Shown here piece by piece: positions 34,401 to 45,465 of a stretch of 64,000 nt of DNA (position 1 is its first letter; every line of letters starts with the position of its first letter). The position numbers were made by a program, and so were the translations under genes. Source of the stretch: Lycium barbarum (Eukaryota; Streptophyta; Magnoliopsida; Solanales; Solanaceae); assembly GCF_019175385.1 (NCBI RefSeq), contig NC_083340.1:18054336-18118335 (forward strand). The letters run 5' to 3'. The notes beneath the pieces were generated by a model. That model was given only the letters and a program-made list of their open reading frames with translations, made no database searches and was not told the origin of the DNA.

Positions 34401-37400
34401 ACTGCATCATAAAGAATCATTAGTCAGAAATATCTCCTTCACACTTCTAGATCAGTCATCTCTATGCACGCCAATTGCCTAGTGAATATGCAGGTGCTTG
34501 AAGAAGGTCATTTGGGAAGTGAAATATGAAGATTACTCCATTTGATCATTGGATGATAAGCAAATCTTTGAAAGCAATGTTCACAAAATATCAACAGACC
34601 GTGCTGCTTAGACAAGGATCTTGTGGCCATATTGTATGGAGATCATTGTATAGTCAAGGTGGTGTAAGGTACCTAGCAGTCTAATTTTGAGACAAAATCC
34701 AACCAGAAGCACGAAAGAAAGAGGTTTTGCATGATAACATTGTTATTGTCTCTAAAACCTGACACCAAAAACTTGGCAAATCATAAAAGAAATAATCTGT
34801 TAGGGTTACGGTTATTAGAGCAAAAAGAAGACCACAATAGCCTGCATTATTATCGGATGTCTCTGAAGGGACACAATAGCCTGTATTAAGACAACATAGC
34901 CGAATATGTAATATCCTAACTGTTTTCTAACCATAATATAAGCCTTCTTTTTTCTCTCTTCTGACTGTTTTTTTTTTTTTTTTTTTTTTTGATAAGGCTC
35001 TTCTGAGTAGTATTTACGTAGCCACTTACTGGAACAAGCAAAACATAGTGGTTTGCCCTTAATCTATATGCTTAATCTTTTCTCATCTCATGGAAACAAC
35101 AGTTCTCAATGAAGTTGACTGATAGTTTGAGGAATCTTAGCAATGGGTATATTATAGAACGCAAACCAAGGAAACCACCTACGCAGAGTTCAACAATCAC
35201 CTACTATTGCATCTGCGAAGAAAAAGAAGTAAACCTTGCATATATGAGAATTGGTCCCAGCAAAAATGAGTTCTCATATTTCCTTAACTCAGGGTCTTTT
35301 GGATCTGCAAGAGTAAGCCACATATTACTACAAAATTGATGTTATTCAATTTAACGGTAATAGATTAGATACTACCGATCGGAAAAGGAATCATAAAGAA
35401 ACAAATGATCCAAAAGAAACCAAATCCTAAATTAGAAATGTCTAATTTGTTATTCTCGGATTAAGTAACTTGCACAAAGTCCAGAACCATAGACCAACTT
35501 TCTTTTTTTGGGGCTTTACAGAAAGTAACCGAGAAATTCCTAAACTAATGCCAGCTCAACATTTGAAAATTCCATTCAAATGATTAACGGCAAAACTCCA
35601 TAAATCCTGTGAAATTTGACTATCTTGTCCAATATCAGCTATGCTTTCATGAATGTACATTGTGGAGCTAAATAAATTTTGAGTTATGAGAAATTTACCA
35701 GCAAAAAAGATAGGAGCAGCAACCGGAGTACCCCTCGTGTGTGCCAAGTAAAAGAGCGTGTAAATGTGTGGTAAAAGACGGTAGCGACGCTCCAATGCCA
35801 AGCGACAAACTTCCTCGCACTGTTAACATGTAAGGTCCCAATTCAATTCAGAAGTCTTATATACAGACAAGACATAAAAATAGTACACTATTATTCTAAT
35901 TAGGTACTTGAAGACGCTTAAAGAAACTAGATTAATCTAGTGTGCACAATTTAGCTATATCCAAGTACATCCAACAACTACAACATACCCAGTGTAATCT
36001 CCCAAGTGGGGTCTAGGGAGGGTAGGATGTACGTGGACGTTCCTCTACCTTTGTGGGCTGGAGAGACCACAAAGAGCATGTCAACAGGAAAGAGTGCTAT
36101 TAGCACAACAATGCCAATCATCAACCCAGACTTTAGGAAATGAGGTAACGGGAAACTAAAGTATATGGGGAGCAGAGGGTATATCCACAATCAATTATGT
36201 GTCCTCTTTCTTCTTTTGTTTAAGATACCATTCAACTAGACGAAGCAACGTAACTCTTGAACAACACCATCTGGAAAGCAATATTTAACTATTCAAACGT
36301 ACATACAGTTATAAATGCCACTTTTCTCCAAGAACCAACATACTGAGCTTGAATCAGAACTGTAAGAACTCATGCAAATAAAATGGCTATTTTACCCTTG
36401 TTATAGAAAGTATCAACATTTATATATTGTATATCAAATCAGTTAGGGTGATTTTACGGATTTGTATCTCCAGAGTGAATAACAGGGATTTGTACCTCTA
36501 GAGTGAGTTATTTGTATATTTAATTACTTAGAGAAGTTCTATAAAACAATTTCCTATAGATATGTGAGAAGAATTGTAATCATCCATGCAATCAAATGCG
36601 AAGTGGAATCACGTTGTTATCTAGGGCATACGTGTGAACTACTATTGTATCATTGTCATGAGACTGGTCTTATAAAATCTACATGTTTGAAGCTTCAGAA
36701 TAAGGATCAAGAGTATCTGAGACAGTTATTGCTTAAAGGACTCAGTTAACCATTGAAAATACAACAGGTATTTAAAGAGTCACACGCTTGAGGAAATGAA
36801 TGAGCATAACTTGAAAAATCAAACTCCCATAAGGGACCACGTTACCCTCTGAAACATATGCAAAACTTTTATATTTGACATAATCAGATGGGATCTTTCA
36901 GACCAAACCACAGGATATGACATGGTTAAATTAGTCATTTGACTAAACAAAACTTGCAAAATTGCTGACTACAATAGAAAAGAGTAAACCTCTTCCCCAA
37001 ATGACCAAGGCTCGTGATCATTTGTGTCAGCCTCCGAATGTGCACGACAAAAGGGAAATAGGGAACCAACACCCATCCACCTCCCAAACATCCGAGGAGT
37101 TGCATTTCCAGCAAAGCCACCTATATCTGGTCCTGTAAGTGGTTGACCACTGAGCCCCTGAATATGAAGTTGCCTCATCAGACGAGTGCAATGCAACAAC
37201 CCATTACAATGTGAAATCAAACTGATACATTTGTTTCCACACCTGTTACTTATAAAGGAAACATACATAACACATATGTACAACTTAATTACGACGCGGG
37301 GTGAACCTATATAGATCAGACATTTCTTGTAAGAAGATTTTTTTTATTTTTTTTTTGTTGGACAAGGTAATAGACTGTGTGTATTAAATCATCAGCACAG

Positions 37401-40400
37401 AAGAGTTGGAAACCAAAATTTACATCCAAAAGAGTGAAAACCAGAAGACAAACACTAAATCCTATCTCATCTTACAAGGATCCTAGGATGTCTACAATAG
37501 AAACTGGGTCATCTGTATACCCTGAACTGCACCAATAACAAAAACTTAGAATGCAGTTCATTTTTATCCTTTGCAAAGAACTACTATTGCCTTCAAAGCA
37601 CCTAGAGTATCTCTCTTTCCAAATAGTCCACCATATTACTGCTGGACCATTTTCCATCTGTCTCTGTTAGTGCTACCAACACCCTCAGGATTCCAGCTTG
37701 CTAAATTATACATTCTACAGAGTTTCTGGAACCTGAGGGTATTGGTTATCCATAAGGACTTGTAAAAGAAATGGGTAACCAACGTTTGACTTTCTAATTT
37801 GGCTAATCATGAATGCACCTCACAAGTTGCACAGACAACTACATCTATGAGCTGCTAGAACAAAACTTCCAAAAGTTTTCAGTTGCCTATTAGAAATAAA
37901 ATAATTTAAAAGGGAAAAGCCTGCATCTGACATAAACTTAGAGACATAGGTGATTATACTTAGCTACTAACCAGTTGAAGAACCATCGGGATACTCATCT
38001 GCAAGTGCTCCCATGTAGAAAGGTTATCCCCTGTCCATGTAGCAGCATACCTCTGGCTACCCACAAACCCAGCCCGTGTGAGAACAAAAGGGCGTTTATT
38101 TCCATTAGCTAGCTTCATTCCTTCATAGGTTGATCTTGCCATGAGCATGCCATAAACCTGAAAAGGAAGACAAGTCAATTTATAAGCATATGACATTATT
38201 AAGGAAAAGGGGCAGGGGTATCCATAAGCAAGCACACCAGTTGAGATCTCTCTCAGAACTTTTATAATGTTTTCACATCCAAACTTATAGAAAGCTACAA
38301 CAGGATAAGTAGGCATACATTGTGATAGTACGAATGATTCTGGGAACCTCCAAATTCAGCATCTCCCCTGTGAATATTGCTCTCCGGCATCGTCTTCGTT
38401 ACTGTCTGCAACAGAAAAGACTCAGATGAAAAAGAGCAGTGCAACATTATAAGTTTTCTGAAGTTCTATAGTCCACCTTAAAAATAGCCGGTTCATTCAT
38501 GTCATTCCATATACCATCCACACCATTGGAAATGAAATCTTTAACTAGGTTAGCCCACCATGATCGGGCTTTCGATTGAGTGAAATCCGGAAACACACAA
38601 GGCCCAGGCCACACGTCACCTAAAGATGGAGATAAAAATATGACAAATCTGAAAATGTATACAAACTATAATAAAGGTATAAACTGCAGGATAAACAAAT
38701 ACCAATATAAGGCCTGCCATCTGCTGTTTGAACCCATACATCTGCTTCAGAACCACTATCATAAACAAAGTATCCCTTTTCAGACTTAATCCCAGGATCA
38801 AGCATCCAGATTGCTTTGAAACCTGATTGATGAAGTTCTTCCACAAGGGACTTTGGATCTGGAAAACGCTCCTGACAACATGTCCATAAATTTTTATAGG
38901 ATGTGTCAACTTTGACATAGGTAAACAGGAAACAATCACCTTAGTTATCATAACTAGATAAAAATGATAAGGAGGTGACAAAAGCTAATGCCAATGAAGC
39001 ACAATCTGTTTAAGATCAGATACAAAAGCAAACATTTCCAAACATCAAACACTGTCTAAAAATATTTTTGATAAGGACACTATAAAATTCATAAAGTATG
39101 TATAATTTTGAATATTAATGTTGCAAAAAGAAGTGCAAAGAATGAAGAAGGGGAGAGAAGCATCCAACTGTAAACTTCCCGAATAAATTAAATAATCAAA
39201 AATGTTATACTTTCCAGTGGAGATGAAATTTTTGATAATTGTCTGATAAATAGATCATTGACTTGGACTAACTGGCTGTAGAATCAACGATATCAGGATA
39301 AAATAGAAAGCTCGTGCCTTTTCAAAAGTAAAACATCGAAAACCGTTCATATAGTCTATGTCTATCCATATGACATCACAAGGAATCTTCTTCTCCCGAA
39401 ACGTCCTTGCAATCTGCATGAAGTAACAACACACAATGAAATATAAGATTAGAAGGCCAGATGCATACCTATCAGACCTACTAAAATAAGGGCAAAAAGC
39501 AAATTTTTTGTAAGTGGAGGACAAGAACAGACAAATGAAACCAAGCTTTGAAATAAGGACAAAATTAAAGCTTGTATGGGGTCCCTAGCTTAGTAATAAT
39601 CAAATCTTAGATTCTCCCCTATGCCCCCCACCCCACCCCACCCCCAACCCCAGTACACAGACAAAAAAATCAAACCACATTAATGGAGGGAAAATGAAGA
39701 GGATAAGAAAATTAGCAATCGGTGGCAAAGGAAGAGAGACAAAAGAAAGAAAAGAAGAAGGTAAAGTGTATCAAGGTAGCCAGAGCAAAGTGAGAAAGTA
39801 AATAAAAATGCAAAACAAGCACCATGAGGAGAGTAAAAGACTATTTCACATAAAGAAATGACCATACCTCTCGAACACGAGCATCAGGCACATAGCTCCA
39901 TCGGCATTGGTGATAACCCAAGGACCACTTTGGAGGCATAAACACAGTTCCTGAGTTCAAATTACTGTAACTGTTTACTTCAACAAAGTACAAAAAATAG
40001 GAAAGTGAAAATTCTGTGCTGGATGGGAGGAGGAATAGAACAAGGATTTTCAAATTAGAAGAGTCTTTATTTTGAGCTTAATTATCCACAAGAATGAAGC
40101 AATAGTCTTAAAAGAACTTCTCATGACATGAGATGCACCAAAAACCATTTAAAAAAATGCAGTGAGTTATTATCTAAAAAAAATGAGACATCCTGAGGTG
40201 GTATGGAGAAAGCAGCAACAGAATGAAAATATAAGTTTACTAAAATCACATTACATAAGATGCATCAGAAACCATGTGAACAACTCTGTCAAACAGAATT
40301 CAATTGCTTTATAATTATCTTAGACTGAGACCTGCAAGTTGGACTTTCTATACTTATTTATGAAGTCCAAATGAAAGTCATAAGAGCCAAAGTGAAAGAT

Positions 40401-43064
40401 ACCTCTCCTGGCCACTACTTTCTATTCAGAAATAAAAAATCATTTTAAAGAGGATCTTGCATATCACTAACAAAACGAAGCATAATAGTGCAGAAACTTA
40501 CCGATTGCATGAGAGAGAGACACGAGAACATCAGTTGGTGAAGGAAATGGGCCAAATGTAATAACAGAATAGGATTGTCGACTGATAAATTTTATACTGG
40601 ATTCTTGTCGCAAGTCAATCTGCTCAAATGACAACAATCATTCAGTGACACATCAATTGTAGCTTAGTAAAGATTATGTGAGTAGATACAAATACATACA
40701 TACACAGAAAGACAGACACAAAACAAATGTAAGTGCTTGAATGGGTGTAGGAAGTAGAGTAGCTATACCTCACAGCGATTTTGTGTATCTGCCAGAACTC
40801 CAAGTGTCTCTCCACCGGGAAGAACAGCAAGCACCCATGGGTGTGATTGATACAAGGAGGTCGTTCCAGGACCATAACCCCATGCATCAGTATTCCATGT
40901 CAAAATCTGAAAATAACAAAATTAAATTTGCAGGTGTTTTAACTCCACGGTCTTTCAACTCTGTTAACCACTTTCATCTTGTGATTTTCTCTTGGAAGGT
41001 CAACTTTCTTGGGATTCATAGGTCTTTCTTCTTCTTATATTCTGGTCTTCATAGGTCTTTCTTATTATGCTTTATTCCCATCAGTAAAGGGACCAAAACC
41101 ATATATTTGGTTCTTTAATTTGGCAAAGCACTAAATGATCACAAATAAATCCACTTATTTGATTTATGTTTTATCAACCGTCCCAAAATAAACAATACTG
41201 ACCAGTTATTAGCAAGCTGTCCACTGCTGATTGTTCACAGCATACGCTCTTTCCAGAAGTTCATTTAATTATGTGTTATAGACTGCAGAGCTTTAACTTC
41301 TTTTCGAATTAATTCAAGGACTGTGTTAAAAACGAGTGAAGATCTTCCAAGATGTGAAGTATGTATGGTCTTCCGTTACATATGATCCGACAGTCTTGGT
41401 CAAAATACAACTTTCTACACCATAGTCCCTAATGTACATAACAACTCCCTCTGTGTGAGCTTGCTCACATTGCCCTTGTCAAATCCAGATAAAGGAGGAC
41501 TGTGCTAGCTGCTAGCAGCCAATGTATACTAGCCAATTCACAACGAATCCTCTCAATCATGGTCAATGAGGATTCATATAGCAGACCTCAACTTGTTAGG
41601 TACTGATGCCTAGTTGTTGCTGTTGTTGTATAGTCCCTAATGTACATGTTAAGGAGCAAAGCTACTCTTAGCTTCCGCAGTGAAAGGCTAAAGATTCAAA
41701 AAAACAGTTTTTTATTGATATGTCGTGAGATCAGACTGGCAGTATCATCTAAGTTTCATCTTGGAAGTAGTTTTTGACTGGTCTTTATGTTTAGGATAGT
41801 TTGTTCTCTATAAGCATAATTTCTTGTAAATCCTTATTTTATTTTTTTTGATTAAGCACCGGGTGTCCGAGTCTCTTAGAGCCCCGACTAATCCCGGGGG
41901 TGCACATAAATCCTTATTTTCATAGCCTATATATAATTCATAAAATATGGAGGAAAGAGAATTAGATAAAGTAGAAGTGCATATAGAGTATAACTTGTTC
42001 AACAAAATTGTATTGGAACTCACCCTTTTCCCTGTTCTCTCGAGCTGACCACTAACCTCCCCAGTTCCATAGAATGAGGTACCTGGTGGAAGCTTAATTG
42101 AAGTTGAAATAATCTTCATCAGTGACATAGTCAAAACTTTATAATTATTAACATAAAGAGGAGGTGCAGTGAACCACCAGGGTCTGAAAGTGTTACCTCA
42201 ATTTTAACAATTTGTTGTCCCATGACACATTCAAAAGTAGGAATATATGAAGGAACTTTATGGATAGACATTATTGGTGTCTCCCTAACTTTTGGATCAA
42301 CAAAGGAAAAACTCGGAAATGCTGCATTTCTATCATCTGCAGAGCAATCAAAACGAACGACTCCGTCCTCCAAAATAGGTTCGAAAATCATGTTCCCGGT
42401 TCTGGCATCTGAAGTTGCAGTGCTACCGTCAATTCCAGCCATCTTCGACACAACAAAACTTGCACCAGTAGACCTCTTATTAACGCTCTTCCCTCTGCAT
42501 GCGAAATAGTAGAATCACACATTTATCACAAAACATGTCTTTCATAGATGATCATGCAATAATTCTCGTAGGAAAACATATTTATCAAGCAAAATTTCAA
42601 TCCAGTCAACTCAAGAACTAAATTTGATTACTGGAGTAAAAATAATATCTATCCAATCATCAGACTCAACAACTCAATTGAAACACTGGAACCAATGAAA
42701 TTCAAGAAAATTGTACCACTAAAGTACACAACTTTCTAAGAAATGCAATCCAAAGATTTCAATAGCAATTCAATCAAGAAAAAATTCAAGTATCACTATA
42801 CAAACACTTCAAAACCAACCCTGATCAAAATTTAACCAAAATGGATCAAAAAAGATTTAAACTTTAGAGCAAAATTAACCTGATCAAACAATGAAAGCAA
42901 GCTGTACTTGCAGAACTAAGCAGGCTAATACAATGCAAGAACTTCGGTTTCTTCAATGACCCATTTGAAACCCTAACATTGTCAAAGCAAGTAGTAGTGG
43001 AGTGACCAAAAATGTGACACTTTGGTGATATAATAATGCTATTTGGAAATTGTACTTTGTCCAT
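19467..43064 (-). CDS. HGL1: Plastid-type GH31 alpha-glucosidase (heteroglycan glucosidase-like), 23 exons, 1071 aa
   Basis: Hydrolyses alpha-glucosidic ends of glucans; Arabidopsis HGL1 (At3g23640) is the likely counterpart. Exons in transcript order: 43064-42880, 42494-42197, 42092-42024, 40906-40769, 40619-40502, 39950-39868, 39413-39318, 38871-38703, 38619-38477, 38405-38319, 38157-37972, 37157-36990, 35819-35699, 35304-35235, 34243-34156, 34061-33941, 25732-25539, 25438-25330, 24152-23997, 23309-23207, 21991-21818, 20451-20306, 19660-19467. These sum to 3216 bp with every phase matching. The Ser/Cys-rich first 60 residues look like a transit peptide. The nucleophile is D425 (GIWNDMNEP) and the acid/base is D506 (TWTGDN). 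The C-terminal plant extension ends SHEYEVQKIA. A TTTGTTTCAG just before the first coding exon suggests a 5'-UTR intron. Intron 7 starts with GC. Intron 16 contains the pararetrovirus, yet no coding exon is damaged. Exon ends were read by eye and could shift by a few bases. Confidence 0.93.
26002..26870 (+). pseudogene. Pararetroviral polyprotein fragment (between movement and coat protein), degraded
   Basis: Readable pieces at 26076-26258 (with VDWYVNTYKRETRKTFREKW) and 26260-26854 (with KWYTKTKGKIES and a Lys/Glu-rich coil) belong to one protein broken by a frame change near 26255. They match the polyprotein portion that normally follows the movement protein in this virus group, which has no known enzymatic motif. 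After 26870 the sequence jumps directly to the downstream frame: the coat protein, protease, RT and RNase H segment is absent from this copy. Confidence 0.65.
26905..28115 (+). pseudogene. Pararetroviral downstream frame (ORF2-like), plus-strand copy, frameshifted
   Basis: The first part carries AEFPSLARP, PTGPITSQQKLTIL and SFARAVSPNTPSKK. The second, in another frame from about 27490, has QTYNYYDYEAAWYNFLYVRP and PRWFYNWWMKFGG and runs to a stop at 28115. It lies downstream of RNase H in the minus-strand copy, so it is a separate viral protein of unknown function. The frame break near 27490-27510 occurs in both copies. The start codon is lost at the upstream junction. Confidence 0.7.
28311..28317 (+). 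promoter_or_regulatory. Viral TATA box (plus-strand copy)
   Basis: TATAAAA, in GGTCTATAAAAGACTCTC, lies about 200 bp after the end of the downstream frame, where caulimovirids keep the pregenomic RNA promoter. The minus-strand copy has the same sequence. Confidence 0.55.
28385..28866 (-). pseudogene. Pararetroviral movement protein N-terminal fragment, truncated
   Basis: Starting near 28866 and crossing a frame change at about 28630, the minus strand encodes segments typical of the 30K-type movement protein: NISAKATKIAKVESDLQNW, FLHIGLVQVAVKPLYRLGLD, NGPVYFNCYPNYSVDINDQN and ILDTLILT. In caulimovirids this protein moves virions or genomes between cells through plasmodesmata. The frame is cut off exactly at the inversion junction at 28385, so this copy cannot encode the full domain. 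Confidence 0.75.
29651..29664 (-). promoter_or_regulatory. Viral primer-binding site (initiator tRNA-Met)
   Basis: On the minus strand the sequence is TGGTACCAGAGCCC, one base different from the complement of the 3' end of plant initiator tRNA-Met (TGGTATCAGAGCC). It lies about 190 bases after the viral TATA box and about 785 bases before the movement protein start, the expected place for priming minus-strand DNA synthesis. Confidence 0.75.
29786..30052 (-). promoter_or_regulatory. Viral intergenic region and pregenomic RNA promoter, minus-strand copy
   Basis: TATAAAA on the minus strand at 29857-29851 is the core of the promoter. The block from 30052 to 29786 is the inverted counterpart of 28116-28384, with a few differences. 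Confidence 0.6.
31084..31455. mobile_element. hAT-type MITE nested in the pararetrovirus
   Basis: A 372-bp element with ends CAGTGTTGTCAAAGGCG and the inverse of CAGTGTTATCAAAAGCG. It is flanked by a perfect 8-bp direct repeat CTGTATAG (31076-31083 and 31456-31463). Eight-base target duplications are the hAT signature. It is non-coding. Confidence 0.88.
31485..31604. mobile_element. Mutator-type MITE nested in the pararetrovirus
   Basis: A 120-bp foldback element with terminal inverted repeats around TTGCACGGACTCTTC and GAAGAGTCCGCGCAACTT. It is flanked by a perfect 9-bp duplication AGCTTGTAG (31476-31484 and 31605-31613). Nine-base duplications fit Mutator-like elements. It belongs to a MITE type common in nightshade genomes. 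Confidence 0.88.
31840..33162 (-). pseudogene. Pararetroviral reverse transcriptase and RNase H, degraded
   Basis: Read on the minus strand from 33162: ELPFIGDFKEQAIPTKARPI, the RT fingers (SPWSCLAFYV, RLVINYKPLN), then after stops near 32893-32863 the palm with YIDD at 32637-32626 (IVYIDDVLIFSEDIDSHF). The connection and RNase H follow, with IVETDASNEGYGG and RVDCKSAKEIL. A homopolymer frameshift near 31930 precedes the final RNase H segment (KFIKGE). These enzymes copy pregenomic RNA into DNA. The coat protein and protease upstream are missing. Several stops make this copy non-coding. Confidence 0.85.
35961..36178 (-). mobile_element. TS-type SINE in intron 12 of the GH31 gene
   Basis: On the minus strand the sequence ends in an ACTGGGTATGTTGTAGTTG-like tail, preceded by CCTAGACCCCACTTGGGAG, which matches the 3' region of the nightshade TS SINE family with its TTG-rich tail. 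TATATCCA occurs on both sides (about 35953 and 36179) as a possible target duplication. The 5' end is approximate. Confidence 0.55.
37338..37770 (-). mobile_element. 5'-truncated LINE, 3' end only, in intron 11 of the GH31 gene
   Basis: The minus strand encodes ENGPAVIWWTIWKERYSRCF and MNCILSFCYWC, the zinc-ribbon region that ends plant LINE ORF2. A T-rich run on the plus strand at 37338-37358 is its poly(A) tail. CTTGTAA followed by AGAA occurs on both sides (about 37328 and 37757), a possible imperfect target duplication. Typical of a dead-on-arrival LINE insertion. Confidence 0.65.
39617..39652 (-). other. G-rich tract (G-quadruplex motif) in intron 6 of the GH31 gene
   Basis: On the coding (minus) strand this reads as six runs of four or more G separated by one or two T, with TTGGGGGTGGGGTGGGG at its centre. 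It satisfies the usual G-quadruplex pattern and would be present in the pre-mRNA. Confidence 0.7.
41440..41629 (+). mobile_element. SINE with 18-bp target duplication, in intron 3 of the GH31 gene
   Basis: A 190-bp insertion ends in GTTGTTGCTGTTGTTGT after CCTCAACTTGTTAGGTACTG, a nightshade SINE 3' end. It is bracketed by the perfect direct repeat ATAGTCCCTAATGTACAT at 41422-41439 and 41630-41647. The long duplication is characteristic of target-primed retroposition. The polymerase III boxes in the head are not obvious. Confidence 0.8.
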
Positions 43065-43601
43065 ATATGGGTTCCTGAAACAAAACCTCAATAAATTAAG
43101 GACAAAACAAAAAAGTTGCAGAAAAAAAGTAAGTATAATAATACTAGTAGAAAAATATACTCCGTACTATGTCAGTATGAGTTAGCCATATCTAGAGGAC
43201 ACTGGTGAAAAAGATCAGAAATAATGTGTGACTTGTTGACAGAATATGATGTTCATAAAAACAGAACATAGTCCAATTATTGAGTTTGAGAAAGTGGAAA
43301 GATGTGAGTACATTTTTGGACACGTGGTGCCAGTTTTTTGTCCATTTGTGAAGGCACTTTTTCAGCCATCGGTAAAATACGTCCATTCTACTAGTAACTT
43401 TTAGCCCATCGAGTGAAGTTCTAGTCCTCATACTAATTTCGGATTTTTTTTTCCCATCCGGTATTTAGATCCTGTTTGGACATGATTTGAAATCATGATT
43501 TGGATATGCAATTTGGATATTTTAAGGAATATTTTCTCTTATAGATATAAAAACCTCACAAGTTGCGAAAACTATCAAAACATTCTCAATTCTTATACAA
43601 T

Positions 43602-44640
43602 CTTTGTCATGCCCCGAACCATGGCCTGGGCGTAACACGGCACTCGGTGTCTGACTGCATGTGACCGAGCGAACCACATGGCTTGCTGAACCATCATGAG
43701 GCATATATGAGCGAAAATATAACGTGAAGTGCATGATGAGCTTTTATAAAATATAGTAAGTCATAATATTAAACATAAATACTTGATTAAGTCATGAATG
43801 CGGGTGAGCCAAACCGGCTAACCAACTCTGGAAGTCTAACATGACACTTGTCTTGTCTATGAAACCTCTAACATGGGTCTGAAAAACACGTAACATACTT
43901 GCTGGGACAAGGCCCCCAGCATACCTTTAGATGCAAAACTAAATAAAGAAAGATAATGCCTAAACCCCGAATGAGATGGGGCTCACCAATAAGCTGGTAC
44001 GTGCAGATCCTAATGAGCAGAGGCGTCGTCCTGTAAATTCGCACCTGCATCGTGAAATGCAGGCCCCCGGGCAATAAAAAGGGGACGTCAGCACATTGAA
44101 TGTACTGGTATGTAAAGCAACTGAAAGAAACAACATGGGACATGGAATAACATGATAAGAACTGAAACTGAAAACCCGGACATGAACATGAGCATGAATA
44201 CATATATATATATAACATAAGTAAAACATGATAAGTAGGGAGAACATTTCATAAACCGACACATGATATCACCACGTGGATACGTGGAGTCTGGTACCTC
44301 GCCGGGCCAGCAGAACCCCTATACCTTGCCAGGGTATAAGGTGGTAACGTGCCTGATGGATCCATTCAGTGTAAAATTAAGGTATCGTCCTAACTGGGCG
44401 GAGCGATCCTTGTCCTATGGTGGCTACATAGTTTCAGGCTATCTGAGCCTTCTCGATAATTCGTGCAACTCCCAAAAACATGAACATAATATAGTTGGCT
44501 AAGAAGCCCATAATTTTCGTGAATTAACTTGTACTTGTCTTGTAATCATGATTTCACGAAATAACTTGTAGACATGGTTTCATTAAATAACTTGTAAATA
44601 TGGTTTCATGAAATAACTTGTATTTAGTATGTATGTATCT
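43602..44640 (-). repeat. Dispersed non-coding repeat, copy 2 (inverted relative to copy 1)
   Basis: It begins GTCATGCCCCGAACCATGG and carries, in inverted order, the blocks seen at 7150-8145, including the CAGGCTATCTGAGCCTTCTC block and CATGATTTCACGAAATAAC. The last section (about 44520-44625) is a short tandem array of an ACATGGTTTCATGAAATAAC unit. Copy 1 has fewer such units. Confidence 0.6.
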
Positions 44641-45284
44641 TGTATCATAGCATGAAAGTAATTATATAATATAGTTGCATGAAAACTTGTAGACATGTAG
44701 GATATTCATGAAACAATCATTCTTAGTCAAAAACATGCATGCAAGAACCCATGGAATACAAGGTATGGGTTTTCATAGATTACGGACGGATTCTCAATAA
44801 TCATAAAGAAATATTAAGAACTCAATGATGGAATTATAACAATTCATACATAATATAATCATGGACATGGACCTAGGGTTATCATGAGCATGGTATAGAA
44901 ACCTTAGTTTTTAGTAGAGAATCATAATTTTATGGATTATGAGGCGTGGGGAAGAACAATGACGTTCCCACACGTAGATAGTAACTCTACATACCTGGTA
45001 ATGCGCCAAACTTGAATTAAAGATTTGAACTTGAAGAAGATTTCCAAAATCTTGGTTCTTGAACCTTGAGATGGGTTTTCTTGAAAACCCTAGTTTATGA
45101 ACAATGATTTATTGCTTAGATTACAAGGATATATTTTAGAATTGACTTGGAATGATTAGAATAGGCTTACCTTAATGTTCCTGATGATGGGAGAGAATAG
45201 AAGGTCGTTCTAGGGCTTGGGGGTGTGAAGAATGAAGTGAAAAAGCCTTAGAACGAAGTTTTAAAATTACTTTCGGACCCATTT

Positions 45285-45465
45285 TACGCCCCATTTTACG
45301 TCCCGTATAATTTGTACGGACCGTATATCATACCGTAAAACCATTCCGGTGATTTGGACTTTCTGGACCAATTTTACGACTGGAATATACGGCCCATATA
45401 ATTTTTACGGTCTGTATGTTCCACCGTATAATTTTGACGGTTTGTATGTTTCCACCGTAAATCGA
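45285..45465. repeat. Cluster of TACGG/CCGTA palindromic motifs
   Basis: At least six short inverted motifs built from ACGG and CCGTA (for example TACGGACCGTATATCATACC, TATACGGCCCATATAA and ACCGTATAATTTTGACGG) recur with about 35-40-bp spacing. Together they form a degenerate tandem array with strong hairpin potential. No protein is encoded. Confidence 0.55.

Noticed and set aside
42864..43091. Starting the GH31 protein at 43091
   Set aside because: That codon is TTG and the sequence TTTGTTTCAG just after it looks like a splice acceptor. The first ATG at 43064 is chosen.
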